Assembly (NCBI RefSeq): GCF_958295425.1
Contig: NC_081154.1
Coordinates: 17,669,364-17,733,363, forward strand
Source of the DNA: Solea solea
Taxonomy: Eukaryota > Chordata > Actinopteri > Pleuronectiformes > Soleidae
Length of the DNA stretch: 64,000 nt
Direction of reading: 5' to 3'
Shown here: positions 11,323-26,000 of the stretch, piece by piece
Layout: each line of letters begins with the position of its first letter
How positions within the stretch are numbered: position 1 is the first letter of the stretch
Made by a program: the position numbers and the translations under genes
Notes under the pieces: generated by a model
Told to the model about the DNA's origin: nothing
The model's database searches: none
The model's input: only the letters and a program-made list of their open reading frames with translations

Positions 11323-12780
11323 GCAAACCTCTCAGAACAGAACCTTATAGTCTCAGCTTCATGGGCTACACAGAGGACAAGTTCACACAGCACATGTGAG
11401 TTGACTTGACCTTTCAGGGGTTGACCATCTGTGTTTTTGTCACAGAGTTTTTGCTCATCTCTAACGACCTCCTCAATGGCTTTCTCTGCTTGAGACCAAG
11501 TCACGTCTAAGCTCAGGTAGCTCCTACATCCAGCCAGCACCTTGTTAGCTGCAAAAGACAAAGTGGCTGCTGTCAAGGAACCAGCGGCTCCTCACCAATG
11601 CAAGCTTCTTTGCCCAGAGCCTAATCTTGACTCTGAACTGTTCGTCTTGCAACCTCTTCTTTCTTTTGAGCCCCAGAAGCCTTTTTCCAGCGACCAGTGC
11701 CAACGCTCGCACCACACTGACTGCAGCTTCCGATCTCCCATGCAGACGAGCAGGACCTGCAGAGACCTAATTCCTTTCTTGACTCCTGGACTACCTCCAG
11801 GCCAGGATCAGACACAGTTGTCCCGCTGCAAGTGTTGCGCCAGGGGCGTGATAGAATAGAAAGACACACACACGATGTGACTCTGATCCACTATCACAAT
11901 GCATTTTTCCATCAACATGGTCACAGTTTGACAAAATGCTTCACAAAAGAAAAACAGAAACAGAAAAATAAGTAAAAATACAGCAGAATGTCTTCAAGCA
12001 AATAATAGGACATTATTAAAAATAATAAATGTAGACAGCATTTTTAACAGCACAATAAACATTATCTGTTAACAATTACAATCTTTAGTACTCATATTGG
12101 TAATTTAACATGCAATGCACATGAAAAGAGTGACAACAGTAGTGCTGCTAGCAACAGGCTATGCTAAGTAGAAGTACACTTCCACTGCAACTTAATTCCA
12201 ATGTCAAACTTATTGAAACAACTCATATCTTCTACTCGGCAGGTTTGTATAACATTTAAAATGCAAATCCATTATTAACCATGCTTAAAACTCTGTACTT
12301 ACCTGTAAATGGTGGCGATAGAAAACAAAGACACGCACACGACGTGACGATGGACGAGCAGAAGCCACGCCCTCCCCCACACAGGCTGAACCAGACATCG
12401 ATAATCGAAAACTGTATCTGTATTTTAACCGTACTAGATACTAGTTTCCAAAACTTACAGAAACAAAAGGAAACACGTAAAAATCGCACAGTGAATTCTC
12501 CAAAACATTATGGAACACATTTTAACCACAGTTTATCTATTTGATAATTATCTTAACCTCTTCTTCCTGGCAGGCTAGAGCAACGGATCACTGATGATCT
12601 CAATCTGCAAATTATAATGAGTCTTCATCTTATATTATGTCCTTATGAAGCAATGACTTCTAGCTTTCTTTACCTTGGTGATAAGTTCCCTGTTTTAAGT
12701 GTTTAAGTATTGTTTTAGCTCACATTTCCAATTACATATTTATTATACCCAGTTTCTTAGAACCCTAACACAAGCTGCAC
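11323..12780. other. Gene-free interval with unassigned open frames
   Basis: Minus-strand frames at 11,319-11,576 and 11,621-11,869 are moderately GC-rich and look once-coding. One has paired cysteines in a CRSCSSAWEIGSCSQCG stretch, but I cannot assign a family and both are interrupted. Related short sequences (ACACGATGTGAC and ACACGACGTGAC) occur near 11,868 and 12,334. They are probably a decayed mobile element. Nothing in it supports a functional gene. Confidence 0.4.
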
Positions 12781-12845
12781 AACAGACAACTTAAATAGAA
12801 CCTCGTCCAAAAGTCGGCCAAAAGATCCCAAAAAAGGAGGACATC

Positions 12846-13817
12846 ATGCCGCGATCTAAAGCAATTCAGGAACAAATGAGAAACAAAGTAATTGACATCT
12901 ATCCGTCTGGAAAAGGTTCCAAATACCTTTCTAAAGCTTTGGGACTCCAGAGAACCACAGTGAGGGCCATTATTCACAAATGCAGAAAACATGGAACAGT
13001 GGGCAACCTTCCCATGAGTGGCCAGCCGACAAGAATTACCCCCAATAGCGCAGCGACAACTCATCTAAGAGGTCACAAAAGAACCCAGAACAACATCTAA
13101 AGAACTGCAGGCCTCACTCAGTGTTCATGACTCCACCATAAGAAAGAGACTGGGCAGAAATGACCTGCATGGTAGAGTTCCAAGACCAAAACCACTGTTG
13201 GGCAAAAAGAACATTAAGGCTCGTCTCAATTTTGCCAAAAAACATCTTGATGATCCCCAACTGACTTTTGGGAAAATTCTCTGTGGACTGACGAGACATA
13301 AGTTGAACTTTTTGGAAGGTGTGTGTCCCACTACATCTGGCGTAAAAGTAACACCACAATTCAGGAAAAGAAGATCATACCAACAGTCAAATATGGTGGT
13401 GGTAGTGTGATGGTGTGGTGCTGTTTTGCTGCTTCAGGACCTGGAAGACTCGCTGTGATAAATGGAACCATGAATTCTGCTGTCTACCAAAAAATCCTGA
13501 AGGAGAATGTGCGGCCATCTGTTTGTGACCTCAGGCTGAAGCGAACTTGGGGTCTACAGCAGGACAATGATCCGAAGCACACCAGCAAGTCCACTTCTGA
13601 ATGGCTAAAGAAAAAGAAAATGAAGACTTTGGAGTGGCCTCGTCAAAGTCCTGACCTGAATCCTTTTGAGATGCTGTGGCATGACCTTAAAAAGGCACTT
13701 CATGCCCGAAAACCCTCTAATGTGGCTGAATTACAACAATTCTGCAAAGATGAGTGGGCCAGAATTCCTCCACAGCGTTGTAAAAGACTCATTGCAAGTT
13801 ATCTTGCAAATATATGA
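12846..13817 (+). pseudogene. Tc1/mariner transposase, frameshifted
   Basis: The reading begins at ATG 12,846 (MPRSKAIQEQMRNKVIDIY). It carries the paired helix-turn-helix DNA-binding region up to about 13,070 (KALGLQRTTVRAIIHK). The frame then changes more than once: one segment at about 13,198-13,290 contains KKNIKARLNFAKKHLDD and the next frame is 13,323-13,817. The catalytic triad is still visible: WTDE at about 13,280, QQDNDPKHTSK and SPDLNPFEMLWHDLKK. The last two are spaced as in DD34E. Intact Tc1 transposases are about 340 residues in one frame, so this copy is dead. Clear terminal inverted repeats were not found at either flank. Confidence 0.92.
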
Positions 13818-15924
13818 ATATTTCAAATATTCAAATATAATCTCATATTGTTGCAGGCCTGTTAGATTATATTCATTTCATACATCATACAGGTTTCTAT
13901 GTTTTCGTGGTCACCTCTAGCGGTGAAAAAGAGGAGGTAAATCACAAATATCCTGATCTTTGCCTCCTTGTATCCAGCGACAGAGGACTTTTTGCAGCAG
14001 CATTAAAGGATTGTATTTGGCCTCAGGCATAGATCGATCGATATTAGATTGCCTTATAGCGAGACACATGAAAGTAGCAAAGGCGAAAAAGAATGCTAAC
14101 TATAATAATTCATCAGGTCAGATGCATTATACTGAGGAGTCAAGAACGGTAATGCCACAGTTTGGGTTTTAATCCAGATCAAAGTTGCTGAATTCTCCAT
14201 TGATGTTCTTTTGGAACTGATATAAGTGGCAGATGATTATTGATTATTGATCTGACTACCTTACAAAATGATCATGATCTGGTTCACTGTGTGAATGCAT
14301 TTTTACAGAAAGAGTCTTGAGCATTCCTCCACATAATCCAAGCTCGAGCCTTTTGTTTTTTTTATCACTTCTAAAGCAACACACCAGCTGAGAAGTGAGA
14401 GGGTGAAAATGTAACTGATGACTGTTACACAAAATTACAAGGACAGAGAGACAAAGAGGCAGCATTAACCGGCCTTGGGCCAAACTAATAAAACTACAAT
14501 TGAATCGACTCTAAATAAATGACGGTGCTGCAGCTGAATAATGTGTCGTCTGCCTCCGTGACATCATTACACTTCCTGCTACGATGTATCTCAGCTGAAC
14601 CAAAGCCTTAAACTGAAGATTTCTTACTGCGAGCTGCTTCGTTTCCATCATTTATTTTTGGTCAACCAGCCTTTTTCACGCAAAACACTGAGCACCACCA
14701 AGTGGAGAAATGGCAGAAGTGCACCAAACTGAAAACATAACAAATCCTCCACACCTACATGTATCAACACATTTTATTTTAAATGACACGATTTGATTTT
14801 TGCTATCGTTTGCCAAATCGATGCCAACACACACTGCTACTTTCCAAAAAAGATGAACACAGTACATGTCAAAACTGCATTATGTCACAGAAAAAACAAA
14901 AGTGTCGTCATGCATTAGTGAAAATAAATGACTCCTTGCAGCATTTCGCTATATTTATGCAAAATCAAAATTGCACGTGACGTACACAAGTCACGCTATA
15001 CTGCATTTGTTGGCTATAATAGCACAGCATCAACACACTGTAGCCACCAGGCACTAAAGCTTTATTTATTCTGCACCATGTATCAGAAGGCCATGGAAAT
15101 TAATTTGTGGTCCAGCAGCTTTGACCAGTGTTACATTTCCCTCCTTGAATGTGTCATATTGGGCATTTACAGTCGACCTGTAATTGTCTGTGTGTATAAT
15201 AATTAGTGAATTTGAAGGACTGCTGTTACACAATCAGTCAACGATGCCTTCCAGTGCGGTCTTTCACAGTGGAAATAGACGTCATGTACAGTATTTCAGT
15301 CAAGATGTTACGTCTACTGTTGACGTTCGATCATTTAAATGTAAAATATTGCACATTGTTGTGTTTTTTTGGTTCGTACGACTAAAACAGGAGACAGACG
15401 TTGTCATGGCAGTGTATCGTCCGTCCTCGGCGGTCCCTGCCTCAACAGACGGCGTGTATATATCATAACATCATATACAAGAGCCAGGAAACACCGTATT
15501 AAAACGTGTCGATAAATGAATACAATTCAGAAACCATTCCTTTGCAAGTGGGTCGATTTACTTTGAGAGTGGTGAATGAGCAATACTTATCATTCGTACA
15601 AAATGTGTATACTTGACGAAATGTGCAAACAAAGCGTTCATAACATGCTCTCTGATCCTGGCATTTGGAAAATAAACAATTAGAAATACACGCACATCCA
15701 AAGAGTAGCACTTGTACATACGCAGTGTGGGCATTAGCAAGAATCTGCTTGCATAGTTAAGTGCATGCATCATGCAAAAATGGTCATAAACTCCATGATT
15801 GGTCTTCTCTTCTTCTCAAAACGACTGTACGTCAGTGCGTTGAGTTACTTCCTCTACTCGGTAATGCAAAGGTAAAGGTGTGCACAAGCTGGGAGGTCAC
15901 ATGTGAAAGAAGGACAATGAGCCG

Positions 15925-15952
15925 ACACACACACACACACACACACACACAC
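15925..15952. repeat. (AC)n microsatellite
   Basis: Uninterrupted AC dinucleotide run. Confidence 0.93.
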
Positions 15953-16129
15953 ATCATAGCGTTCGGTGTGCGACAAAGGAAAAATCTTTGAATTTGCTGT
16001 GTGAACGTGTGTTTTTAACAGTAACCCTGTGTTCATCTGAGAGGAATGTTTGGAGATGTGTGGCAGTCTGAAGATGCTGATCTCCTGTGAGAAGGATGAG
16101 CACTGCAGGTAAGTGCTGGCATCAGCAGC

Positions 16130-16160
16130 CGGGGGGACGGGGGGACGGGGGGACGGGGAC
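16130..16160. repeat. GGGGGGAC minisatellite
   Basis: Three to four head-to-tail copies of an 8-bp unit with long G runs. The G runs could form quadruplexes on the plus strand. Confidence 0.85.
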
Positions 16161-16208
16161 ACGTGTGGTAAAAGGCTGGGAGGTTCAGGGGTTAATACCA
16201 CAAAATGA

Positions 16209-16234
16209 AACACACACACACACACACACACACA
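16209..16234. repeat. (AC)n microsatellite
   Basis: Uninterrupted AC dinucleotide run. Confidence 0.9.
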
Positions 16235-17008
16235 CGAACATTCCCAGAATCATCACAAACCAAAGTTTCCAGACCTGACGACATTATGCTTTCATTCCTG
16301 CACTTCATCTCTGCTTCTCCACGTATTACCTCTGTAAAGACTGTAAACAGCTGTTCAGGTTAAATCAGCTTGATTGTGTTTTACTTGAAATTACATTTCA
16401 ACAAATATCACAAATTAATCATAAATTAACCAACACCTGCAGTTATAGAATTTAGATTAAATAATTGACCGTGGTTATCTGAGGCACTGATGTCTGATAT
16501 ATGGCTCTCAATATTGACAGAGAGCTGTATATAATTCTTTTTATTTGTAAATAACGCAGAATTTCACTGTTTCCACGTGTGAAAATTTGCCGGTAAACTT
16601 AATTTACAGTACCGTAAAAGTTTCTCTCCACTGTATTTGCTGACCGTCTTGTGCAAAGTCACGTTTACTTTCACCTCATGCTGAGATGGGCTTCTTCTAT
16701 CTCTGCTACAGACAGAACAAAGCAGTCATTTCAGTACATGTGGAGTCCATGCTTATTTACAATACCATAGAATATTCCCCCAAAATAATGCAATACATAC
16801 AAAGTGCTTCATTAAAATCCATTCCTAAATAACTATTTAACACTGTGGACTGGAAGAGTCCAGTCGGGCAGCTGGTATTCAGTACGCACTGAAAAGCAAC
16901 GGATGCTTTAAAGATGTTGGTAAGACACTTGTGTCTAGGTTGATGGTTAAAACACCTCAGAGCTGCACTTGAGAAAATGTGTCATCGAGTCTTCATCGTA
17001 ACCTCACG

Positions 17009-20000
17009 TCACTTAGACCTCTGACTAGTCTGTGTGGAGTTGATGGGGATCTTCCTGGACTGCATTGTCTTTTTCGCAGGCTCTTTCTTTGAAAGGTCTT
17101 TTGCGTTGGAGGACGACTGGGCGCTCACTTCTGCTCCCGAAAGCTTGGACTTAGTGGAGGGCAGCAGTGAATGCTTGGACGCCGCGGTTGCGTTCGAGGA
17201 CTCCTTGTCGTTGGCGGTCACATTCGTCTGGCTCTCAGGAGCCACGTTCTGGCTTTTCCTACTCACTCCATTTTGGATTCCGTCCTTAGCTGCGTCCCCA
17301 ATACAATCTTCTGGATTGCCTTTAGCTTCCCCTGTCGCTGGTTTCCCTCCATCCGTTGGCTTTCGGGTCTCTTTGGGTCTGAGGGCTGTTTTGAAGAAAG
17401 ACAAACCTTTATCCTCTGCTTTACTGTTCCTATGAGCTCCCCTTGGTGGTGGGGCTGCACTGGCAGAGGAAATACCCACACTTGAGGCTCGCGTACTCGT
17501 TATGGAGGAGCTGCTGCTTGAGGTCTGGCCAACGTCCTTGTTCTCCACAGCCCGACCCTGCCTGCTCTCCGCTCTACTAGCGACACTTGCCCGGGAGGAA
17601 GGTCCTCTATGGCTAACCTTCCTCTCTGGAACCACGGTGGGGCGTGAGGATTCGTGGCTAGCACTCCTGTCGGCTGCTCTAGTCCTTCCAGAGGCTGAGC
17701 TTTTCTCACCTCCACCTCGAGGTGATGTCCTTCTTTGAGGGTGTACGCTCTGGGATCCTGGAGAATCGCTCTTCTTCTGTTGGGCAGAGTCGGGATGCAG
17801 TGCCTCCAGGGTTTGATGAGAGCCTTTCTTGGAGGGACTTGTTGCAGTTCTCGAGGTCACAGCCTTACCAGTTTTGAGAAGTCCACTGCTTTTGTCCTTG
17901 GGGTTAGACACTGACGCTGAACTCTTGGTCTGTGTTCGAGATGGTGACTTCCCAACGGCTGGGGATGCAGGGGAGAGTGAGCTGGATGATGTAGAGGAGG
18001 TGGCAGGACGCTTCTTCGGACTCCTTTCACTCTCTAACCCAGTCTTTGCTGAGGTCCTTTTGACACCAACACTATCTGCAGCCCCATTTCTTAGTTTGAC
18101 ATCTTTTGCAGAGGTCCCATGTCGAGGACTCACCTGTTCAACAGCAGTGACTACATTGTTGTTGTCCCCAGCCTGGATGGAGCTCCTCTGCTCCGCCTGT
18201 GTCACAGCTTTGACGTGAACCTGCTCTATCAGCCTCTTACTGCCAGGATTACTCTCTGAGGCTGCAGGGGACTTGGCCCCTAACAGTCTGTCTGGTTTAG
18301 GTGAGCCAGCGAAACAGGAGGTTGACGTCTTGTTATCAACCACCTCTCCTATCCTCTCCAGAGTGGGGGAGGAGGAGTGAGACTCCAGGGAAAAGCGTGA
18401 CGGAGAATTGGAACGAAGTTGGAGCTTAGCAGAGTGGGACCAGGAGGGTTTAGTGCCATTTTCACTGAGCACCAACGGACTGGCGATGGACGATCTCGCG
18501 GAAAACGTTTGCCGCTGCATGCCTCTCACTGCCGGGCGGCTCGATAAGCCTGCACGAGAGGAAAATACACACCAATATTAGACTCGCCAAGACAATGTTC
18601 AAGTCGGTGAAATCATCCCGAGGCTCCCTCACCGTCGTCCTCGCTCCGTTCACCGGCAAACTCGGCGGACTCTGACAGGGAGGCCAGCGACGTGCGTCTG
18701 GAGGAACCGGAGGAAGCTTGGCTGGGTGGACGGCTGCCCATCAGCCGACTCACCCAGTGCTCACACAGGGAAGAACTGGTGGATCCTAAAGGCCCAAACA
18801 GAGAGTGGCTGACCATCAACAGTATATACATACCAGCCAAGCATAGACTGTACATAAAACATGCATATAAACTTCTGGTTTGGAAGCTACGGGGTCAGAC
18901 TCTGCCGGTCGCAAAAAAGGACTGCGTTTGAACGACTGAATGAAAGTGTCAGGGAATATGAGCGTGATTATATCACTTCTTCAATAGAACATGAAGTTAG
19001 TTTTGCAGTTGCTTTCTTATTAAGTGGTAAAAGCACAGAAACATCAACAATACATAAAGGAGTGTATAGCTGAATAAAAAAAGAAAAGAAGTACCTCCCA
19101 CTGAACTGTTGGCAGACCAAGAAGGAATTGTTGCTCGTCTTTGATAAAACAAGATGTAAGCCGTCTGCTTGCAAACGTCACCTTCAGATATGGTGTGAAC
19201 ATCGCTGTCATCGTAGCAATACCACTGTCCGTCAATGGAGTTCTTACAGTGAGCTACACAGAGACACAGTGAAGAGATCAATGATATTTAAGTCAAGCTT
19301 TCACAATAAAAAAGGAAACCTTCATCATCAGTTGTGTTGTGATGCTGTTTCACCCGTGTAATGTCCTCCCTGCATGGTCCCGTGATGGTTACACACTGCA
19401 TACAGGTCGTAGAGGTAGTCCTCTGGATCGCGGCCCATCCCATATGGCCGTCTCCATGGCGACCAGTGAGAGGGGAGGCTCCAGCTGCTCTGGCTTCTCT
19501 TGACTATGTGCGGTGCCATGTCCATCCCTGTGAGCGGGAACCTCACCATGTTTTGCATTTTCATGCGCCGATCCCCGTCCTGCGGGATGCCACTTTTTCT
19601 TTACTACACATTGATATGGAAATATATCTCTTTTTTTTTTTTTTTCCCAGTGGGGAACATTCATATGCAGGAGTGTACCTGTCTGAAGCGCTTGAGGTGA
19701 AGGATGAGGATGTCGGGTAGAGTCCACAGACTGAGTTTGATGCTGCCCTGCTGAAGCTGCTTACAGTGAGGACAGCGCCATGCGTCATCAGGTGCCAGCT
19801 GAAATCAGTGTAGAACAACAGCTGGTATTAAAGAGGAAAGATAGTCAATGTGTTTGTGAGAGTGTGTGTGTGTGTGTGTGTGTGTTGTTTTTAATGTTTT
19901 TGAAAAGCCAAGAATCATGAATCATGCACCGTGTCTGACAGGTACTGTTAGAATCCAGTGAAGATTAAAGCTAAAAAAATGGTCTTAACGCTCAGGATTA

Positions 20001-23000
20001 TTTGCAGCTCCTCTGGAGACAACATGACACCGTCTCATGTTACCTGTTCCTCTTTGGTGTAGAGTTGAAAGCACTGGGACAGCGAGCACGTCTGAGGCTG
20101 CAGATGCTGCTCCTTGATCTGACGCACACTTTCAGCATCAGGGATGTATTCATCCTCAGTTCTTCTGAAGAGACTACAGGCACATGGAGAACTCTGTTTA
20201 ATGAGTTTTCACTCACTCACTCACTCACTCACTCATCAGCTGACATAGGGTGAAAGGCAGCGTACACCCTGGACAGGTCATCAGTCATGTTTTCGTTCAG
20301 TTGAACGTAAATCAAACATCTGAACAGAGTCTGCAATATTTGAAGAACATGTTCACCACTTTATCTCATCAATAGACTGACGCCGTAGCTTTGTAGTTTG
20401 CTCACTCTCCCGCACCAAAGTCTGATGTAAAACTAACAGGGTTCCTAAAGAGAATAATTAGATCAGTTAATTACAGATCATATTTAATTAATTGCTCAAT
20501 TTTTTAATCCCTTGACAGCACTAATTAATATATACAAATCAAAACAAGTTCACTAACGCAACATTGCCTAACTGTAGATGATATGAAACTAATCAAGCTG
20601 GCTGTAGAATGGTGTCGGGTTACCATGGTTACCGTCGCAGTGCGACTGCGATTCTCATTTATTACAATTTATTCCATACGTGTCGTCGAGCCAGATAAAT
20701 CATAAATAATGTCATATTATTTAAATCTTAAATCCTAAAATTATTGATTTATTTTATTTATTATTCATTTATTTATTGACAAGTATGTTTACATCTAATA
20801 GCCAATGAAGCAAAGACGTGTGTTTTCTTTTGTCGTTCCCTGGTTAATAGTACATCTGTATTGTTACTGTATGTCGCAGTTGCAGGTACAAAGTTATTAC
20901 TCTTTTAGCATTTAGCTGTGAACACGTCTCGGTTTGGAGTTTTGAGCTACAATACGTAGGTACAAATGTCTTGCAATTATTAACATACGTGTTAAAAGTT
21001 GGATTTCAAAACCATTTATTTACATAATAATAAGCATCGAACAATTGGTATTCAGATGTTTAATATTGACTGAAAAGAAGTCTTCCAAGAAGTCTGGAAA
21101 AGTATGGAATTTTGAAGTGGAACATGTGTAGGAACTCTGAACTGACTGTTGATTCACTGCTGCCAACATCGGTAAGTTTAAGTGTGTTGTTTTGTGACTT
21201 CTGTGTTTTTAAATATTTACACAAAGGCAACAATATTAATCAGAAAAGAATCTATAGATATATTGTTTTTGTTTTTTTTGTTCATTGATCTCACTTACTA
21301 GTCTTTTGTCTCCTTGTCCCATTCAACAACAATCTTGACATGAGGAGGCCCTCCAGGACCACAAGACTTGTACGCCCTATGAACAAAAATGAACATGTTT
21401 ACAGATAGAACTGCACAGATCGACTGGGAGCTACAGTGAAATAAGACAAACTGTCACATCAGACCCTAAAAAGAGAGTCAAAAACATACTTTGCAGCGCA
21501 TACATTTGTTTTTGGTCAAACAAACAAGCAACATTTTGTGTCAAACTTTAATCTAAATGACGTTAAGTGTACAGTTAGCATGTTAGCATGTGTTATTGAT
21601 AATTGAATCATTCATTTTGTACTGTCACTGCAGGACTTATGTAATGGCTATTATTCAAGTGAGGTAAGACTCCCCCTTGTGGTGATCAGTGGCATTACCT
21701 TTCCACAGAGGGATGACAGAGAGGCTGCTCCTCCTGAGGCAGCAGATACGTGATGCCCACCACGCCTACCACACGCAGAGTGAAGGGCCCTGTCTGAAGA
21801 CCACACAACATCATTATAAAATATGTCGCATGAACAACAGTCTTGTTTGAGAGTACGCACCTGCACAAAGACGCCCGGCCGCAAGAGATGCCGCATCTTC
21901 TCCAGGATCTCCTTCTGAAGCACATCCCAGGTCACCGTTTGCTCCAAATACAGAATAAATGGATTCCCAAATCTGCGGCGAAACCAAAGGCAGAGAGGTT
22001 TCAAAAGAACACGGTGATGCAACGATCAACTTTCCGTCAGTGTTCTATTCAGACACCTGGATTTATACAATTGCTTTGACACATATACACATACATTTAT
22101 TCACCGTCTACCACTTTATCCTCCACCTGATGGTTGTGTCTCATATTGCGCAATGACATATTCATATACTTATCTTTTTTAGAGATCATTCCAGAGACGT
22201 CCAGGTTCTAATGAAATATGTCATATTCATCGGTGTCAGAATCTGTGCTCATGCCTGACGTCACCTCTGTTCTCCAAAGTACTGAGCTGTCATCAATACA
22301 TTCTTCAAACTTAACTCAACACCAATTCCAGAGACTTCTCCACCACTTTCCAAAGCCTTGATGACAGAAAACTCTCCAAAAGACATTATATTCCGTCAGC
22401 CTCATAACACTTTCTCTTTCAAAATTGTTTCAAAAGACAGTTTCTGTAAATGCAGCAGAATTAGCTGCTGAATTAGCTTTACATCAGGCTAATTTGGCTC
22501 GATGTAACAATGTCACCGTAAAAACAGAATATAAAATAGACAGAAACTACAAAGCTATACAACATACCTCAAGTAATAAAAGGACAAAGCCAAGTAAAGT
22601 CATGCACGCAGGTAAATGGCATGACAGACCTGAGTACTAATGACCCATGTCTAAATTAGCTCTAAATAAACTGTATGTGTCTGTCGTCTGACCACTCCTT
22701 TTCTCATAATCTCATAATAAGTGGCCTGGTTTTGCAGCTCTTGAGGCAGGGCGAGCTGGGACCATGTCGTGTAAAAAACCTCGTACAACCACTAAAAACC
22801 AGTGTTGAACCTTTAACATGAACGTACCTGCGTCCCTGCTGTCCGGCGCAGGCTCTGTTACACACCAGCAGGACAATCTTCTCCGCCTGCCCACTGTTCT
22901 TATTGGGACTCTGCGGTGGTGGTGGTGTGGTTGGCTCTTGTATTTGTGTGGAAATCCTGTTCATATCTGTGCCATACTTCAGGTTGTTCTGGTTAAGATT

Positions 23001-26000
23001 TCCATGTGCGCCTCCTGAAATGAACACGACGACTATATTAATTCGTCAATCATTCAAAAATCTTCACATATGAACATCAGAATCTAAGCTCCACTCCTGC
23101 TGCTGGAACTCGTTTACCACCTCGCTTGGAGCGGATCTGCTCCGGTTGGAAGAGCTCAGGCGTCTCGAAGGCAAAGATGGAGTCGCTCTCCTGAATGATC
23201 TCGAGGTCTTCATCATCATCACAGAAGGAGCGATGAAAGCCATCGTAGTACATTTCAGTGAGGACGATCTGAGCAAAGACACGGAACAATGTAACGTGCT
23301 GCGTTTTGATCCATTCTACTGATTAGAATTATTAAAAAATAACTAACAGAAATGTACGTTTACAAAATGCAGCGTGAGCTAACAGAAGAAAAATCAGTAC
23401 TCAGTATGTCCACCCTTAGCTTTCAAAACAGCAACTATGCCTCTGGGTTCACTAGCGCAGAGTTTTTGAAGGAACTCGGATCTAAGAGAACTAAACACAG
23501 ATCTTCTGGGGATGTAGTCTGCCTTAAATCCTTGTGTCTCTTCATGTAGTCCCAGACACACTGGATGATGCTGAGATCCGGACCATACCATCACATCCAG
23601 GTTCTTTTTCTTCTATCAGCTCACTCTGCATTTTGTAAATTCATAAAAATTCACAATTACATCATGGCCTCATTATGAGGGATAGTTCAGTGTTTTTTAA
23701 GTATGGTTAAATGAAGTGCACACTGTGTGCACCCCCTGCACTCATAGAAAACATCACTGCCATTAAGTAAACTAATTTTTGCCACTTCATTCTAAGCCCG
23801 TCTAGCATATAATGAACATATTCTTAAAATATGATAGACCTAAGAAGGCATACAGTAGATTGCATTAGGTCAGCTTAAGTGACTTCTTCTTTCGACTTCT
23901 CTCTTTAGGGGTCATCACAGCAGATCCTCTGCCTCTATCTTGTCCTACACCTTGTATCCTCTTCTGTTCTCATGTCCTCCTTCACCCAAATATATCACTA
24001 TCACTATCCCTCCTCTGCACATGACCAAACCATCTCAACCTTGTCTCTCTTACTTTATCTCCAAACCGTTAATCCTGAACTGTCCCTCGAATATGCTAAT
24101 TTCTAATCCTGTTCACCCTGGTCACTCCCCTGGTGCCGCCTGTCATTGAGACAGTGCCACTGTCTCCAAGCCATATATCATAGCGGCCTCGCTACCGTCT
24201 TTTAGACCTTCCCTTTCACTGTTGCTGCTATCCTTCCGTCACACATCACCCACTCTCTTCTTCACCTCTCTTCTGCACAGCCCATTGCTTTGGATCGATG
24301 ACCCGCAGGTATTTAAACAAATCCACTTTGTCTCCCTCTTAACTTTGCACCTTCACTGTCTCAGTAATATCCCTCCACCTTCTATTATGTCCCCTATTCT
24401 CACTACATATTACTGACATCTTTATTAAGTTGTTTTAATATTTAGGGAAAAGTTCATTCATAATTAACTCAAATCAGAGCACCACCCTGAAAACATGGAA
24501 AAACTATCAATGTATGCACAATCACTGTAATTGACTTTGATATCAGAGAGATATCCCAATTTAGCAGTATTGAAGTACCAAATTCATGCACTGGCTCTCT
24601 CAACCAATGTTTGTCACAGAATATATGCACAAAATACACAGAGTGTTTCCTTTAGTGAACAAGAGCAACAATTATTTCAATCAATGTAAAATCCCTTTGA
24701 CTAATGGCACACAACAGCTATGTACAACACAAGACATGTGTCTGCAATGGTGTGTGTGTGTGACTGTGGGAAATCAGAAGTAAACAAAGGAGTTTGGAAG
24801 AGTTTGTAACCATGACGACGCCACTCCCCGCTTCCTGTAACAAAATGGCCGTGAATCTCAGGCAGAAACGTGCACAGTGGCAAAGACTGCAGGCCCGTGT
24901 TTCCACGCAACATGTCCTGGCCGCGGAGTGGAGCGTGTGCAATGTCGGTAGCCACACTACCACTAATCCATGCAAGATGGCGTCCCTGAGCAAGGTCTCA
25001 GTCGTCTGAGCCTCCACAATCAAAGCAAAAAAGAGAGAGAGAGAGATTTGTGAATGGCCAGTGGGTGAGGAAGGGCAGAAGTGTGTAAATGGAACAAAGG
25101 CTCATGTGCAGCGTGAGGCGATGACTGTTCAAATCAAACTGGCTGGCGCGGGCGAACTCCTAGGCGGCGGTTTCATAAATGTCTACAGTCACCCTCTCTA
25201 CACGCAGTGGTCAGCTCATGCTGGACACAGCGGAGCAGACGCGCACAGCAGCAGGGCAGTCAGCGCTGTAGACAACAACAATATACACAGCAGAGCAGCA
25301 GTGCCGCTTCAGGCAATAACAATTACACACAAACAAGTAGAACATGCAACAAACACTTGAGTTATACGAATGTGGGTATGCGTGGTCCAACATAGGTTAA
25401 AACAGAACACAACACTCTAATCTGCCCTGACACTAAACGCCTCTTACTTTGAGTCGTTAGGGGGCAGCGAGATGTCGGTCTTCCATTCGTCTTCGAGTCC
25501 AGTCCAATTTGTTGAATCCCAGAACGTTCATGGGCTGTTGTGCGGCTTCCTAGCAGGACGACAGCAGCTCGTCCTTGGCGGTGGAAAACAGCTCAGGAGT
25601 CTTGAGGATAGAAGGTCGGTTTCTGCTGTTCTTCTCTTCTGCAGGGAATGAGTGTAGGAAAGCCTGGTGATGCAGGGGTTTCAAGGTGCGGATCCAAGGG
25701 GCCATGTGTAGCTGAGCACAGAAAATACAAGTCTCTAACTCGACCAGCAGGAGCGAAACTGGCACAATAAGCTTGATTACAGCAGCTCCGATATCAACAA
25801 TGTTTAGGTGAGGAGAAAGAGAGCTGAAGTTGAGTTGAATTAAGTTGAATTTATCTCCGACAGAAATCTCTGACAGAACCAGACTCCAAAATGTGCAGCC
25901 ATCTGCCTCGACTGGTTGGGGAGAAAGGAAAAATGGGGGAGAGAGGAGAGGTTCTCTGACAGACATGCTGCCCTGGCATGTTTGTTCAGGTGTGGAAGCC

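Larger units (their letters stand above)
13830..17008. other. Gene-free interval downstream of USP31
   Basis: No coding exon was recognised. The content is AT-rich sequence, two AC microsatellites (about 15,925-15,952 and 16,209-16,234) and a GGGGGAC minisatellite at about 16,130-16,160. The right part probably includes the USP31 3' untranslated region: a minus-strand AATAAA lies at 16,540-16,545, about 465 bp past the stop codon. Confidence 0.6.

Noticed and set aside
17034..17485. Plus-strand ORFs over the last USP31 exon
   Set aside because: Antisense shadows of the Ser-rich USP31 tail.
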